Assembly (NCBI RefSeq): GCF_049316285.1
Contig: NZ_JBMOXA010000010.1
Span: forward strand, 1-64,000
From: Rhodoferax_B sp049316285
GTDB taxonomy: Bacteria > Pseudomonadota > Gammaproteobacteria > Burkholderiales > Burkholderiaceae_C
Length of the DNA: 64,000 bases
Reading direction: 5' to 3'
Shown here: one piece after another, positions 8,068 through 17,858 of the stretch
Numbering within the stretch: the stretch's first letter is position 1
Layout: every line of letters begins with the position of its first letter
Translations under genes and position numbers: made by a program
The notes under the pieces: model-generated
Database searches by the model: none
Seen by the model: the letters and a program-made list of their open reading frames with translations, nothing else
Told to the model about the DNA's origin: nothing

Positions 8068-8661
8068 GTGACCTCTCAGACCGCCCCTGCTGCTCATGCC
8101 CTGGGCTCAGAAATCGATTACCGCCTGGCCTTTGAGCTGGCACCCATAGGCCTGGTGATCTCACGCAACCGCACAATTGTGGACTGCAACCAGCATTTAT
8201 GCGAGATGTTCGGCGCCACACGTGACCAATTGGTGAACCAGTCTTTTCTGGTGTTGTACCCCACGGCCTCTGAGTACGAACGCATGGGTGCACGCATCGC
8301 ACCGATCTTGAATGCCAAGGGCCACTATGCCGACAACCGCATCATGAAGCGCTTCGACGGCCGCTTCAAAGACGAGACCTTTTGGTGCCATGTCACGGGA
8401 CGCGCGTTCAACCGCGCGGCGCCACATGAGGCAGGTGTTTGGTCGTTTGAGGATTTGTCGGCGATGCGGCCCGTGAAAGCCGAACTGACGGCGCGCGAGC
8501 GTGAAGTCGCGGCGTTTCTGATGGATGGCCTCACCTCCAAGGAGATCGGCCGGGCTTTGGGCATCAGCCACCGCACGGTGGAGATTTACCGCGCGCGGTT
8601 GATGCGCAAATACGAGGCCAGCACGTCGGCTGACCTCGTACACAAGCTGATGGCAGGTTAA
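8068..8661 (+). CDS. PAS-domain LuxR-family transcriptional regulator
   Basis: With the GTG start this is 197 residues. It has a PAS sensor (FELAPIGLVISRNRTIVDCNQHLCEMFGATRDQLV...FWCHVTGRAF) followed by a LuxR helix-turn-helix (LTAREREVAAFLMDGLTSKEIGRALGISHRTVEIYRARLM). The GTG at 8068 is preferred over the ATG at 8014 because AAGGA precedes it by ten bases and because the earlier ATG would place the perfect palindrome at 8025-8044 inside the gene. It has no receiver domain, so it is a one-component sensor. Divergence from scoA implies control of ketone-body or short-chain acid use; the ligand is unknown. Confidence 0.85.
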   Translation: MTSQTAPAAHALGSEIDYRLAFELAPIGLVISRNRTIVDCNQHLCEMFGATRDQLVNQSFLVLYPTASEYERMGARIAPILNAKGHYADNRIMKRFDGRFKDETFWCHVTGRAFNRAAPHEAGVWSFEDLSAMRPVKAELTAREREVAAFLMDGLTSKEIGRALGISHRTVEIYRARLMRKYEASTSADLVHKLMAG

Positions 8662-8697
8662 AAACCTGCGACACCAGCAAGCGCCATCAAGCCAGGA

Positions 8698-10845
<2,148 letters not shown>

Positions 10846-10994
10846 GGGGCTCTCCTTTATAGGTGGGTGAATGGCGTTTTCATCGGTCTGCACAAGTCAA
10901 AAACCTGGCGTTCCCGGTTGCCGCCAACCGGAACTTCTCGCGCTGAAGTCACACGGGAATATGCCCGCATCAGACCTCTTTGCAAAGAAAGAAC

Positions 10995-11062
10995 GATGAC
11001 GTTCATGATAATCAAATACTATCGAATCATCGGATAGATAAATCTTATCTATTCAATAGCTG
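10995..11062 (-). promoter_or_regulatory. AT-rich block of nested dyads upstream of katG
   Basis: In otherwise GC-rich DNA this stretch contains CTATC (11019-11023) opposite GATAG (11033-11037), ATAGAT (11034-11039) opposite ATCTAT (11047-11052), and CTATT (11049-11053) opposite AATAG (11055-11059). The ATAG/CTAT tetrads are those of OxyR sites, although their spacing does not match the classical four-tetrad site. TGATAATCA nearby resembles half a Fur box. A peroxide- or iron-responsive operator for katG is plausible. Confidence 0.4.
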
Positions 11063-11290
11063 TTTTCAAACGCGCCGCTGGTCATACATCATGAACAGAC
11101 TTTTCACGCCAGTGAATCCCCCATTGGGGGCTCTGCCAGATGGTGCTTTCAGGAGAAAAGCACCGAGGAGAAACGCCCCCACGCAGCGCGAAAGAATGCT
11201 CCATGGCTTGAGCCTCCCCCCGCACCGGCCCAGGCCGCGCCGTATCATGGTGCGCGCCTTTCACACCACTGAAAACCAAGAGACATCGCC
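11063..11290. other. Intergenic region between katG control region and the next gene
   Basis: No gene was seen. Two hairpins are visible: CCCCC/GGGGG at 11118-11130 with a three-base loop, and GGTGCTTT/AAAGCACC at 11142-11164 with a seven-base loop. Neither is followed by a T-tract. They may belong to a short interspersed element or to the leader of the downstream gene. Confidence 0.4.
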
Positions 11291-11893
11291 ATGACCACTG
11301 CTACGACCAGCCGCGCACGTTATCCCCTGCCCGATCTCAACACCCTGCCCGAGGATCTCAAGGCCAAAATCCTTGAAGTGCAAGAGAAAGCCGGCTTTGT
11401 GCCGAATGTGTTCCTGGCGCTGGCCCGTCGTCCGGCCGAGTGGCGCGCGTTTTTTGCGTACCACGACGCTTTGATGCTCAAGGAAGAAGGTTCACTCACC
11501 AAGGGTGAGCGCGAGATGATCGTCACCACCACCAGCGCGGCCAACCAATGCCTTTACTGCGTGGTGGCGCACGGTGCACTGCTGCGCATCTACGAGAAAA
11601 AACCACTCGTGGCCGACCAGGTGGCGGTGAACTACCGCAAGGCCGACATCTCGCGGCGCCAGCGCGCCATGCTCGACTTCGCCATGAAGGTCAGCCAACA
11701 TTCCGCCGAGATCGACGACGCGGATTTCGCCGCGCTGCACCTGCACGGTTTCGACGACGAGGACATCTGGGACATTGCCGCCATCACAGCCTTTTTTGGC
11801 CTGTCTAACCGCATGGCCAGCTTTGCGGGCATGGCGCCCAACCCCGAGTTCTACCTGCTGGGCCGCTTGCCCAAGCCAGCCAAAGCCAACTAA
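11291..11893 (+). CDS. Peroxidase-related protein, AhpD/carboxymuconolactone decarboxylase-like
   Basis: A 200-residue all-helical protein of the uncharacterised peroxidase-related family within the AhpD-like superfamily. The key redox motif is CLYCVVAHG (CxxC followed by His), preceded by REMIVTTTSAAN. The C-terminal half has the family segment FDDEDIWDIAAITAFFGLSNRMA. AhpD proteins use such a CxxC to reduce peroxiredoxins or act as weak alkylhydroperoxidases; the physiological partner here is unknown. It is divergent from katG and may share oxidative-stress control. It is followed by a GST gene 76 bases downstream. Confidence 0.85.
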   Translation: MTTATTSRARYPLPDLNTLPEDLKAKILEVQEKAGFVPNVFLALARRPAEWRAFFAYHDALMLKEEGSLTKGEREMIVTTTSAANQCLYCVVAHGALLRIYEKKPLVADQVAVNYRKADISRRQRAMLDFAMKVSQHSAEIDDADFAALHLHGFDDEDIWDIAAITAFFGLSNRMASFAGMAPNPEFYLLGRLPKPAKAN

Positions 11894-11969
11894 AGCCTGT
11901 GAATGGCAAAGCCATGCCCCCGCACAGAGCGAATCGCCGTTTTGCTTTCAACCCTAATTGGAGCCACGT

Positions 11970-12602
11970 GTGGTCAACCCGAATCTTCGTTTGTACGTCG
12001 ATAGCCAATGCATCAGTCCGTACGCCATGTCCGCCTTTGTCGCCTTGCACGAAAAAGGCCTGCCATTTGACATCACCTCGGTGGACCTCGGCACGCGAGA
12101 GAACTTGGCCCCCGGCTTCGCCAGCCTGTCTCTGACACGCCGGGTTCCGACCTTGTGGCATGACGGTTTTGCACTGTCCGAATCTTCGGCCATCGCCGAA
12201 TACATTGACCAGGTCTTTCCCGGCACTGCGCTCTACCCCGGCGAGGCGCGCGACAAAGCTCGCGCCCGGCAAGTGCAGGCCTGGTTACGCAGCGACCTGA
12301 TGCCGCTGCGCCAGGAGCGCCCGACCGAAGTGCTGTTCTATGGGCAGAAATATCCAACACTCACGCCCGCAGCCCAAGCCGCAGCCAACAAACTCATCGC
12401 TGCAGCCGAAACCCTGCTTCCCGTAGGCGCACAATTCCTGTGTGACCAGTGGTCGATTGCCGATGTCGACCTGGCGGTGATGCTCAACCGCCTGGCCCTG
12501 CACGGCGACGCCCTGCCCGAGCGCCTGGCCAGCTATGCCCGGCAACAATGGCTGCGCCCCAGCCTGCGCCTGTGGCTTGAGCGGGAGCGCCCCGCGCTAT
12601 GA
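11970..12602 (+). CDS. yfcF: Glutathione S-transferase, YfcF type
   Basis: A 210-residue GST that matches E. coli YfcF closely: SPYAMSAFVALHEKGLPF at the start, TRRVPTLWHDGFALSESSAIAEYI with the glutathione-contacting SESSAI motif, RARQVQAWLRSDLMPLRQERPTEVLF, and a C-terminal helix with WSIADVDLAVMLNRLALHGD. YfcF has GSH-dependent peroxidase activity. The GTG at 11970 was chosen because GGAG lies six bases before it; a TTG four codons earlier is the alternative. Its stop overlaps the ATG of the next gene by four bases (ATGA), implying translational coupling. Confidence 0.88.
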   Translation: MVNPNLRLYVDSQCISPYAMSAFVALHEKGLPFDITSVDLGTRENLAPGFASLSLTRRVPTLWHDGFALSESSAIAEYIDQVFPGTALYPGEARDKARARQVQAWLRSDLMPLRQERPTEVLFYGQKYPTLTPAAQAAANKLIAAAETLLPVGAQFLCDQWSIADVDLAVMLNRLALHGDALPERLASYARQQWLRPSLRLWLERERPAL

Positions 12603-13554
12603 CGCCGATGATCTCCGCCAGCCCACCCTCTCAAGCAGGCCTGCGCCCGGCGCTACCCATACGCCGCCTGGAGGTCGACCTCAGCCAAGGCTTTGCGCGC
12701 CACTGGCTTGGCGGCGACGCCTTTCGTTCGCAGTTCTTCAACGCCTTGTCCATGAGTTTTCCGGTCGGCGAGCAGTTCTTCATCGATGCGGTGCGCAACG
12801 CCGTGCCACTGCTCGAAGCGCAAAGCCCGCAAGGCGGATCGGCAGCTCTGCACGAGACGCTTCAAGAATCCATTCGCGGCTTCATAGGCCAGGAGGCCAC
12901 ACATCGCCGCATCCACGGTTTGTACAACGCGACGCTGGAGCGGCAAGGCCTGCGCAACCGCTGGCAGCACTGGGCGCAAAAGCGCATCGCCACGCTGGCG
13001 CGGCTGGCCCAAGACCACGCCACGCCTTGGCCGTGACCTGTGCCTACGAACACTTCACCGCGCTGTTGGCCGACGGCACGCTGCGCTACCCGCGCTGGCT
13101 GGAGGGTGCCGACGAAAACCTGCGCAGCGTGTGGTTGTGGCACGCCGCAGAGGAAACCGAACACCGTGCAGTGGCTTTCGAGCTGTACCGCGCCGTGGGC
13201 GGCAACCATGCGTGGCGCGTGCGCTGGTTCATGTTTGTCTGGGTGATTTTTGCTTTCGACGCTTCGCGCCAAACCGCCTTGAACCTGCACCGCGATGGCA
13301 GCCTATGGCGCCCCAGTACCTGGCTGAGTGCCGCAGCTTTCTTTTGGGGAGTCGACGGTATGTTCTGGCGCAGTTTGCCCGCGACGCTGCGCTACCTGCG
13401 ACGCGACTTCCACCCGGACCAGGAACAACACGCCGTGCCCGCTGCGGTGTTGGCGCAGTGCTGGCTGTCGGCCAACCAAGCCCGCTTCAAACTGGTGGGA
13501 GCAAGCCAGGACGGGCCGCCAGACGCTATGCTTTCAGAAGCATCTCCCGCTTGA
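12599..13554 (+). pseudogene. Predicted metal-dependent hydrolase (PF10118-like), broken by a frameshift
   Basis: The first 140 codons (from ATG 12599) encode the N-terminal half of a PF10118-type protein: RHWLGGDAFRSQFFNALSMSFPVGEQFF, then GFIGQEATHRRIHGLYN. That frame stops at TGA 13034-13036. The rest of the family sequence (VTCAYEHFTALLADG, WLWHAAEETEHRAVAFELY, a hydrophobic WFMFVWVIFAF helix, DFHPDQEQH) continues in the -1 frame to 13554. Adding one C at the ACGCC/TTGG junction near 13023 restores an uninterrupted reading HATPLAVTCAYEHF. This is therefore a single-base deletion or a sequencing error. Predicted metal ligands (EATHRRIH, EHF, EETEH) are all present across the two pieces. 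Confidence 0.85.
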
Positions 13555-13601
13555 TAGACAAGCTTCAGCAGCATTTTTCTCTTGAACGCAGCGCAGCCCG
13601 C

Positions 13602-14024
13602 TTAGTCGCTCACCACGGCACGCAACCAGTCCGGCAAGTTCACTGCCTTCTGCTGCGCGTGGTTCACCCAGATCAAGGTGGCGCCGCCGGCGGCATGCAC
13701 CACGCCGGCTTGGTCACTACGCTCCATCGTCACCCAGGTTTCCACCGTGGTGCGTTTGGGGTCGCTTACGTAGGTCTTGACCAGCACGTCGCCGGGGTAT
13801 TCCAACTGCTTGTAGAAATTGCAGAACGCGTTGACGATCACCGGTCCCTCTTCCGCGCCATCACCGAGGGCACCGATGGACAGCAGCCAGTCGATGCGCG
13901 CCGTCTCCATGTAACGGAAGTAGGCCGCGTTGTTGACGTGGCGCATCGCATCCATGTCGCCCCAGCGTATGGGGAGCGACATCTCATAAGCCAGTTTTTT
14001 CTGTTCAGGAATTTCTATCTTCAT
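13602..14024 (-). CDS. Acyl-CoA thioesterase, 4HBT/YbgC hotdog type
   Basis: A 140-residue single hotdog-domain thioesterase. The catalytic region is WGDMDAMRHVNNAAYFRYMETARIDWL, with the Asp and the HVNN turn of the 4-hydroxybenzoyl-CoA thioesterase/YbgC group. It is followed by the strand IVNAFCNFYKQLEYPGDV. Such enzymes hydrolyse acyl-CoAs; the acyl chain cannot be inferred. The start was set at the ATG where family similarity begins; the longer frame upstream is GC-rich, unrelated sequence. It faces the broken hydrolase gene convergently and lies 64 bases from the DMT transporter, possibly in the same transcript. Confidence 0.88.
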   Translation of the reverse strand: MKIEIPEQKKLAYEMSLPIRWGDMDAMRHVNNAAYFRYMETARIDWLLSIGALGDGAEEGPVIVNAFCNFYKQLEYPGDVLVKTYVSDPKRTTVETWVTMERSDQAGVVHAAGGATLIWVNHAQQKAVNLPDWLRAVVSD

Positions 14025-14088
14025 GCGTCGAATATAGGGGCACGGCGGGCATTCACCGCCACGTGGCCGTCGCGCCAGAGACCTAGAC

Positions 14089-14979
14089 TCAACGGTGTGC
14101 GCGGATCGACGCCACAATGCCCAGCGTGAACGCCAGTGCCGCCAGCCACTGCCAGAGGCTAGGCCATTGGCCGTCCCAGACAAAGGCGTAGAACAGGCCG
14201 AACAGCGTTTCACTGACGATGAGTTGGCCACACAGGCTGGGACTCAAACGGCGGCTGGCCACGTTCCACAGCAGTGTCGCCAGCCAGGCCGACCCCAAGC
14301 CAGTGGCGATGAAACAGATGGCGGGCAGCATCAGCCCATGTTGCATCACCAGCACCTGCGGCGCGGAACCCAAAACCAGCCACAAGACCAACGCCCCGGC
14401 CCCTGAGGCGATGCCCAGCCAGTTGGCCCAGTCGCTGGCACGCACCTGCGGGTGGCGCCGCAACCACGCGGCGTTGAGCAGGGCAAACGCCGTCCACGAC
14501 ACCATGGCCGCAACCGCATAAGCGATGCCGCGCCAGAAGTGCACGGCATCGCCCTGTGCTGCGGCCGGTTCGGCCCAACTCATCAGCGCCATGCCCAGCA
14601 CGGTGAGCGCCGCGCCGGGCAGCAACGCAGCCCAGCGCAAGTTTTCGGGTTTGCCCAACACCATCACCCAAATGGGAATGGTGCCGATGATGAGGGTGGG
14701 CAAAGCACTACCGGCGTCGCGCAGGGCCAGCACCAGCAGCAGAAAATAGCCGGTGAAGCCGAGTACGCTCAAGCCTGCCGCAACGGCGGCTTGCGACCAG
14801 GTGGGCAGTTGCCGGCCGCGTGCGCTGAGCAGCATCACACCAGCCGCGCACAGGCCATAGACCAGCAAGCGCCCGGCCATCACGTCCACCGAGCCGTAGC
14901 CCGGCAACACCCGCGGCAACACAAACACCAAGCCCCACAAGGCCCCGGCAGCCAGGCCGGCCAAGATACCCGTCAGCAC
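14089..14979 (-). CDS. DMT-superfamily (EamA) transporter
   Basis: A 296-residue hydrophobic protein with about ten predicted membrane segments in two EamA-like repeats. The first starts LAAGALWGLVFVLPRVLPGYGSVDVMAGRLLVYGL; the end has LCGQLIVSETLFGLFYAFVWDG. Members export amino acids, nucleosides or other small metabolites; the substrate is not readable. It starts with GTG 12 bases after the stop of the SDR gene, so the two are likely co-transcribed. Confidence 0.88.
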   Translation of the reverse strand: MLTGILAGLAAGALWGLVFVLPRVLPGYGSVDVMAGRLLVYGLCAAGVMLLSARGRQLPTWSQAAVAAGLSVLGFTGYFLLLVLALRDAGSALPTLIIGTIPIWVMVLGKPENLRWAALLPGAALTVLGMALMSWAEPAAAQGDAVHFWRGIAYAVAAMVSWTAFALLNAAWLRRHPQVRASDWANWLGIASGAGALVLWLVLGSAPQVLVMQHGLMLPAICFIATGLGSAWLATLLWNVASRRLSPSLCGQLIVSETLFGLFYAFVWDGQWPSLWQWLAALAFTLGIVASIRAHR

Positions 14980-14991
14980 AGGGAAATCAAT

Positions 14992-15777
14992 TCAGCAAAC
15001 CCCAAAACCATCGTCCGCCGCGATCACCGCGCCATTGATGAAATGGCTTTGCCCGCTGGCCAGCAGCAGCAGCAGGCCATCCAGGTCTTCGGGCTTGCCC
15101 ACACGTTTGCGCGGCAAGGTCTGCACCAGCTTTTCGCCCTGCTCGGAAGCCCACAGGTGGTGGTTGATCTCGGTGTCGATATAGCCTGGGCAAATGGCGT
15201 TGACATTGATGCCGTATCGGCCCCACTCGGCGGCCATGGCACGTGTCATCTGGATCACGGCGGCCTTGCTCATGCAGTACACGCCAATCTGCGGCACGGC
15301 CTTGAGCCCGGCGGCGCTGGCGATGTTGATGATGCGCCCGCCGGTATAAGAGCCCGGAGCCGCACCGGTGGCGCGCGCAATCATGCGTTTGCCCACCTCT
15401 TGGGCCATGAAAAAGGCGCCACGCACATTGGTGTCGAACATGAAGTCGAACGCGTCTTCGTCCACATCTTCCAGGCGCTGGCGCGTGCTCACGCCCGAGT
15501 TGTTCACCAGGATATCGATGGAGCCGACCTCGGTCTCGGCATGTGCCACGGCGGCCTTGATGGCAAAACGGTCGGTCACGTCGAGTTCAATCACATGTGC
15601 ATCACCGCCCTCGCCTTCAATGCGGGCGCGCAGTGTCTTGAGCTTCTGCACCCGGCGGCTGGCCAGCACCACGGCCGCACCGGCGCGCGCCAGCGTTTGG
15701 GCAAACTGCGCACCGAGTCCGCCGGAGGCCCCCGTCACCAGGGCAACGCGTCCTGAGAGATCAATGTTGTAGGCCAT
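14992..15777 (-). CDS. Short-chain dehydrogenase/reductase
   Basis: A 261-residue classical SDR: cofactor motif TGASGGLG, R residues after the second strand (VVLASRRVQKL) suggesting NADP(H), NNSG in place of NNAG, IINIASAAGL, and the catalytic YCMSK. The C-terminal INVNAICPGYIDTEI and the final FINGAVIAADDGF are typical. The ATG is set where SDR homology begins; a longer frame upstream runs through the promoter region and is rejected. It diverges from the ETF-QO gene, and a role in acyl or hydroxyacyl oxidation would fit that context but is only inference. Confidence 0.88.
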   Translation of the reverse strand: MAYNIDLSGRVALVTGASGGLGAQFAQTLARAGAAVVLASRRVQKLKTLRARIEGEGGDAHVIELDVTDRFAIKAAVAHAETEVGSIDILVNNSGVSTRQRLEDVDEDAFDFMFDTNVRGAFFMAQEVGKRMIARATGAAPGSYTGGRIINIASAAGLKAVPQIGVYCMSKAAVIQMTRAMAAEWGRYGINVNAICPGYIDTEINHHLWASEQGEKLVQTLPRKRVGKPEDLDGLLLLLASGQSHFINGAVIAADDGFGVC

Positions 15778-15859
15778 GGTGAACGCTCCGTGCAAGAGTT
15801 GAAGAACGTGTTCGAGTGGCGGGCCAGTGGCTTCACAAGCTGCGACCAACTGCTCAATT

Positions 15860-15945
15860 GTGACAGTCACGCCCAGGGGGCTCGCAGACAATACATAAAA
15901 TCGACGTTGATTCAAAAAAATACGCCGCAGGAGACTTGCGGTTTT
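15860..15945. promoter_or_regulatory. Divergent control region and leader hairpin upstream of ETF-QO
   Basis: GTGAC-A-GTCAC (15860-15870) is a short perfect dyad. Further downstream CCGCA (15925-15929) pairs with TGCGG (15937-15941), followed by TTTTT, a weak terminator-like hairpin 45 bases before the ETF-QO start. The hairpin loop contains GGAGAC, a possible ribosome site for a short leader frame. Function is not established. Confidence 0.35.
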
Positions 15946-15990
15946 TGTTCGGCCCCACAGTACCCCAACTACCCACGAGTAGCTACGTTC

Positions 15991-17688
15991 ATGACACAAG
16001 AAGAAATCCTGTCGCAGTACGGTCCCCGAGAAGCCATGGAATACGACGTGGTGGTGGTCGGAGGCGGCCCCGCCGGCCTGTCCACCGCCATCCGCTTGAA
16101 GCAACTCGCCGCAGAGCAGAACAAAGAAGTTTCGGTGGTGGTACTGGAAAAAGGCTCCGAGCCTGGTGCTCACATCCTGTCGGGCGCCATCATGGACCCC
16201 AAGGCGCTGACCGAGTTGTTCCCCAACTGGAAGGAACTCGGCGCCCCGCTGAACCAGCCGGTGACCGACGACGCAATGATCTTCCTGGGTGAGAAGTCGG
16301 GCTTTCGCACACCCAACTTCCTGCTGCCCGACTGCTTTCAAAACCACGGCAACTACATCATCAGCCTGGGCAACTTCACACGCTGGCTGGCGCAACAGGC
16401 GGAAAACCTGGGCGTGGAAATCTTCCCCGGCTTTGCCGCGGCCGAGGTGCTGTACAACGACGACGGTTCGGTCAAAGGTGTGGCCACCGGCAATATGGGC
16501 GTGAGCAAGGAAGGCGAGCCCACGGGCGATTTCCAGCTCGGCATGGAATTACACGCCAAGTACACGGTGTTTGCCGAAGGTGCACGTGGCCACCTGGGCA
16601 AACAAATCATCGCGCGCTACAAGCTCGACGCCGGCAAAGACCCGCAGACCTATGGCCTGGGCGTGAAAGAAGTGTGGGAGATAGACCCCAAGCGCCACCA
16701 GCCCGGCTTTGTGATGCACACCGCCGGCTGGCCCATGGACAGCAGCACCTACGGCGGCGCCTTCCTGTACCACATGGAAGACAACAAGGTCACGCTGGGC
16801 TTCATCACCGGCCTGGACTACGCCAACCCCTACCTCAGCCCGTTTGAAGAATTCCAGCGCTGGAAGACCCACCCGAACATCCGCTACTACCTCGAAGGCG
16901 ACGAAGCCAAGGGCATCAAGCCCGGTAAACGCATAGGCTATGGCGCACGTGCCATCACCGCCGGTGGGTTGATGTCGCTGCCTAAAACCGTGTTCCCAGG
17001 CGGCGCCCTGGTGGGTTGTGATGCGGGTTACCTGAACGTCAGCCGCATCAAGGGCAGCCACGCCGCCATCAAGACCGGCATGCTGGCCGCAGAAGCCGCG
17101 TTTGAAGCGCTGCAAAGCGGCCGCCAGCACGACGAACTCAGCGCCTACCCGGCCGCGTTCGAGAAAAGCTGGCTCTACGCCGAGCTGAAGAAGGCACGCA
17201 ACTTCAAGGCCTGGTTCAAGAAGGGCCTGGTCACCGCCACGCTGATGAACGGCTTTGAGCAAGTTGTGTTGAAGGGCAAGATGCCGTGGACGCTGCGCCG
17301 CGACAAACCCGACCATGCCTATCTGAAGCCAGCGGCCGACTGCAAGCCCATCGCCTACCCCAAGCCCGATGGCAAGCTGACCTTCGACCGCCTCTCCAGC
17401 GTGTTCATCAGCAACACCAACCACGCTGAAAACCAGCCCGCGCATTTGACGTTGAAAGACGCCTCGGTGCCGGTAGGCATCAACCTCGCCAAATACGCCG
17501 GCCCCGAGTCGCGCTATTGCCCGGCCGGGGTGTACGAGTTTGTGAAGAACGAGGACAACAGCGACCGCCTGCAGATCAACGCGCAAAACTGCGTGCACTG
17601 CAAGACCTGCGACATCAAAGACCCGACGCAAAACATTGTGTGGGTCACGCCTGAAGGCGGCGGCGGGCCGAACTACTCCGGCATGTAA
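15991..17688 (+). CDS. Electron transfer flavoprotein-ubiquinone oxidoreductase
   Basis: A 565-residue homologue of human ETFDH. It has an N-terminal FAD-binding motif (DVVVVGGGPAGLSTAIRL at about 19-36), the membrane-associated middle (FPGGALVGCDAGYLNVSRIKGSHAAIKTGMLAAE), and a C-terminal 4Fe-4S site (RYCPAGVYEF, then NCVHCKTCDIKDPTQNIVW). The enzyme passes electrons from ETF, reduced by acyl-CoA and other dehydrogenases, to ubiquinone at the inner membrane. The start is the ATG where homology begins (MTQEEILSQYGPREAMEYDV); a 67-codon upstream extension has no family match. A strong terminator follows. Confidence 0.96.
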   Translation: MTQEEILSQYGPREAMEYDVVVVGGGPAGLSTAIRLKQLAAEQNKEVSVVVLEKGSEPGAHILSGAIMDPKALTELFPNWKELGAPLNQPVTDDAMIFLGEKSGFRTPNFLLPDCFQNHGNYIISLGNFTRWLAQQAENLGVEIFPGFAAAEVLYNDDGSVKGVATGNMGVSKEGEPTGDFQLGMELHAKYTVFAEGARGHLGKQIIARYKLDAGKDPQTYGLGVKEVWEIDPKRHQPGFVMHTAGWPMDSSTYGGAFLYHMEDNKVTLGFITGLDYANPYLSPFEEFQRWKTHPNIRYYLEGDEAKGIKPGKRIGYGARAITAGGLMSLPKTVFPGGALVGCDAGYLNVSRIKGSHAAIKTGMLAAEAAFEALQSGRQHDELSAYPAAFEKSWLYAELKKARNFKAWFKKGLVTATLMNGFEQVVLKGKMPWTLRRDKPDHAYLKPAADCKPIAYPKPDGKLTFDRLSSVFISNTNHAENQPAHLTLKDASVPVGINLAKYAGPESRYCPAGVYEFVKNEDNSDRLQINAQNCVHCKTCDIKDPTQNIVWVTPEGGGGPNYSGM

Positions 17689-17716
17689 GCCACGACCAGC
17701 CTTTAAACGCGAGATC

Positions 17717-17745
17717 AAAGACCCGGAAATGCCGGGTCTTTTTCA
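17717..17745 (+). terminator. Rho-independent terminator after ETF-QO
   Basis: A ten-base stem AAAGACCCGG (17717-17726) pairs with CCGGGTCTTT (17732-17741) around a five-base loop and is followed by more T residues. Confidence 0.92.
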
Positions 17746-17821
17746 TTTTCACAACACAAAAGAGCGTAATGCGACGCTAATTTTCTATTTTTAAGTCAAC
17801 AATCTTGCATCAAAACTTAAC

Positions 17822-17840
17822 ACGAATTATTCTCATTGGC
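17822..17840 (+). promoter_or_regulatory. Candidate Fur box upstream of the TonB-dependent receptor
   Basis: ACGAATTATTCTCATTGGC closely follows the right half of the Fur consensus (AATnATTCTCATT), which usually precedes siderophore receptor genes. It ends 18 bases before the receptor start codon. Iron-repressed expression is expected. Confidence 0.7.
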
Positions 17841-17858
17841 TTTGACAAAAGAGGGCCT

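Noticed and set aside
14992..16395. SDR gene with a 200-residue N-terminal extension
   Set aside because: The extension overlaps the ETF-QO gene and its promoter; SDR homology and a usable ATG begin at 15777.
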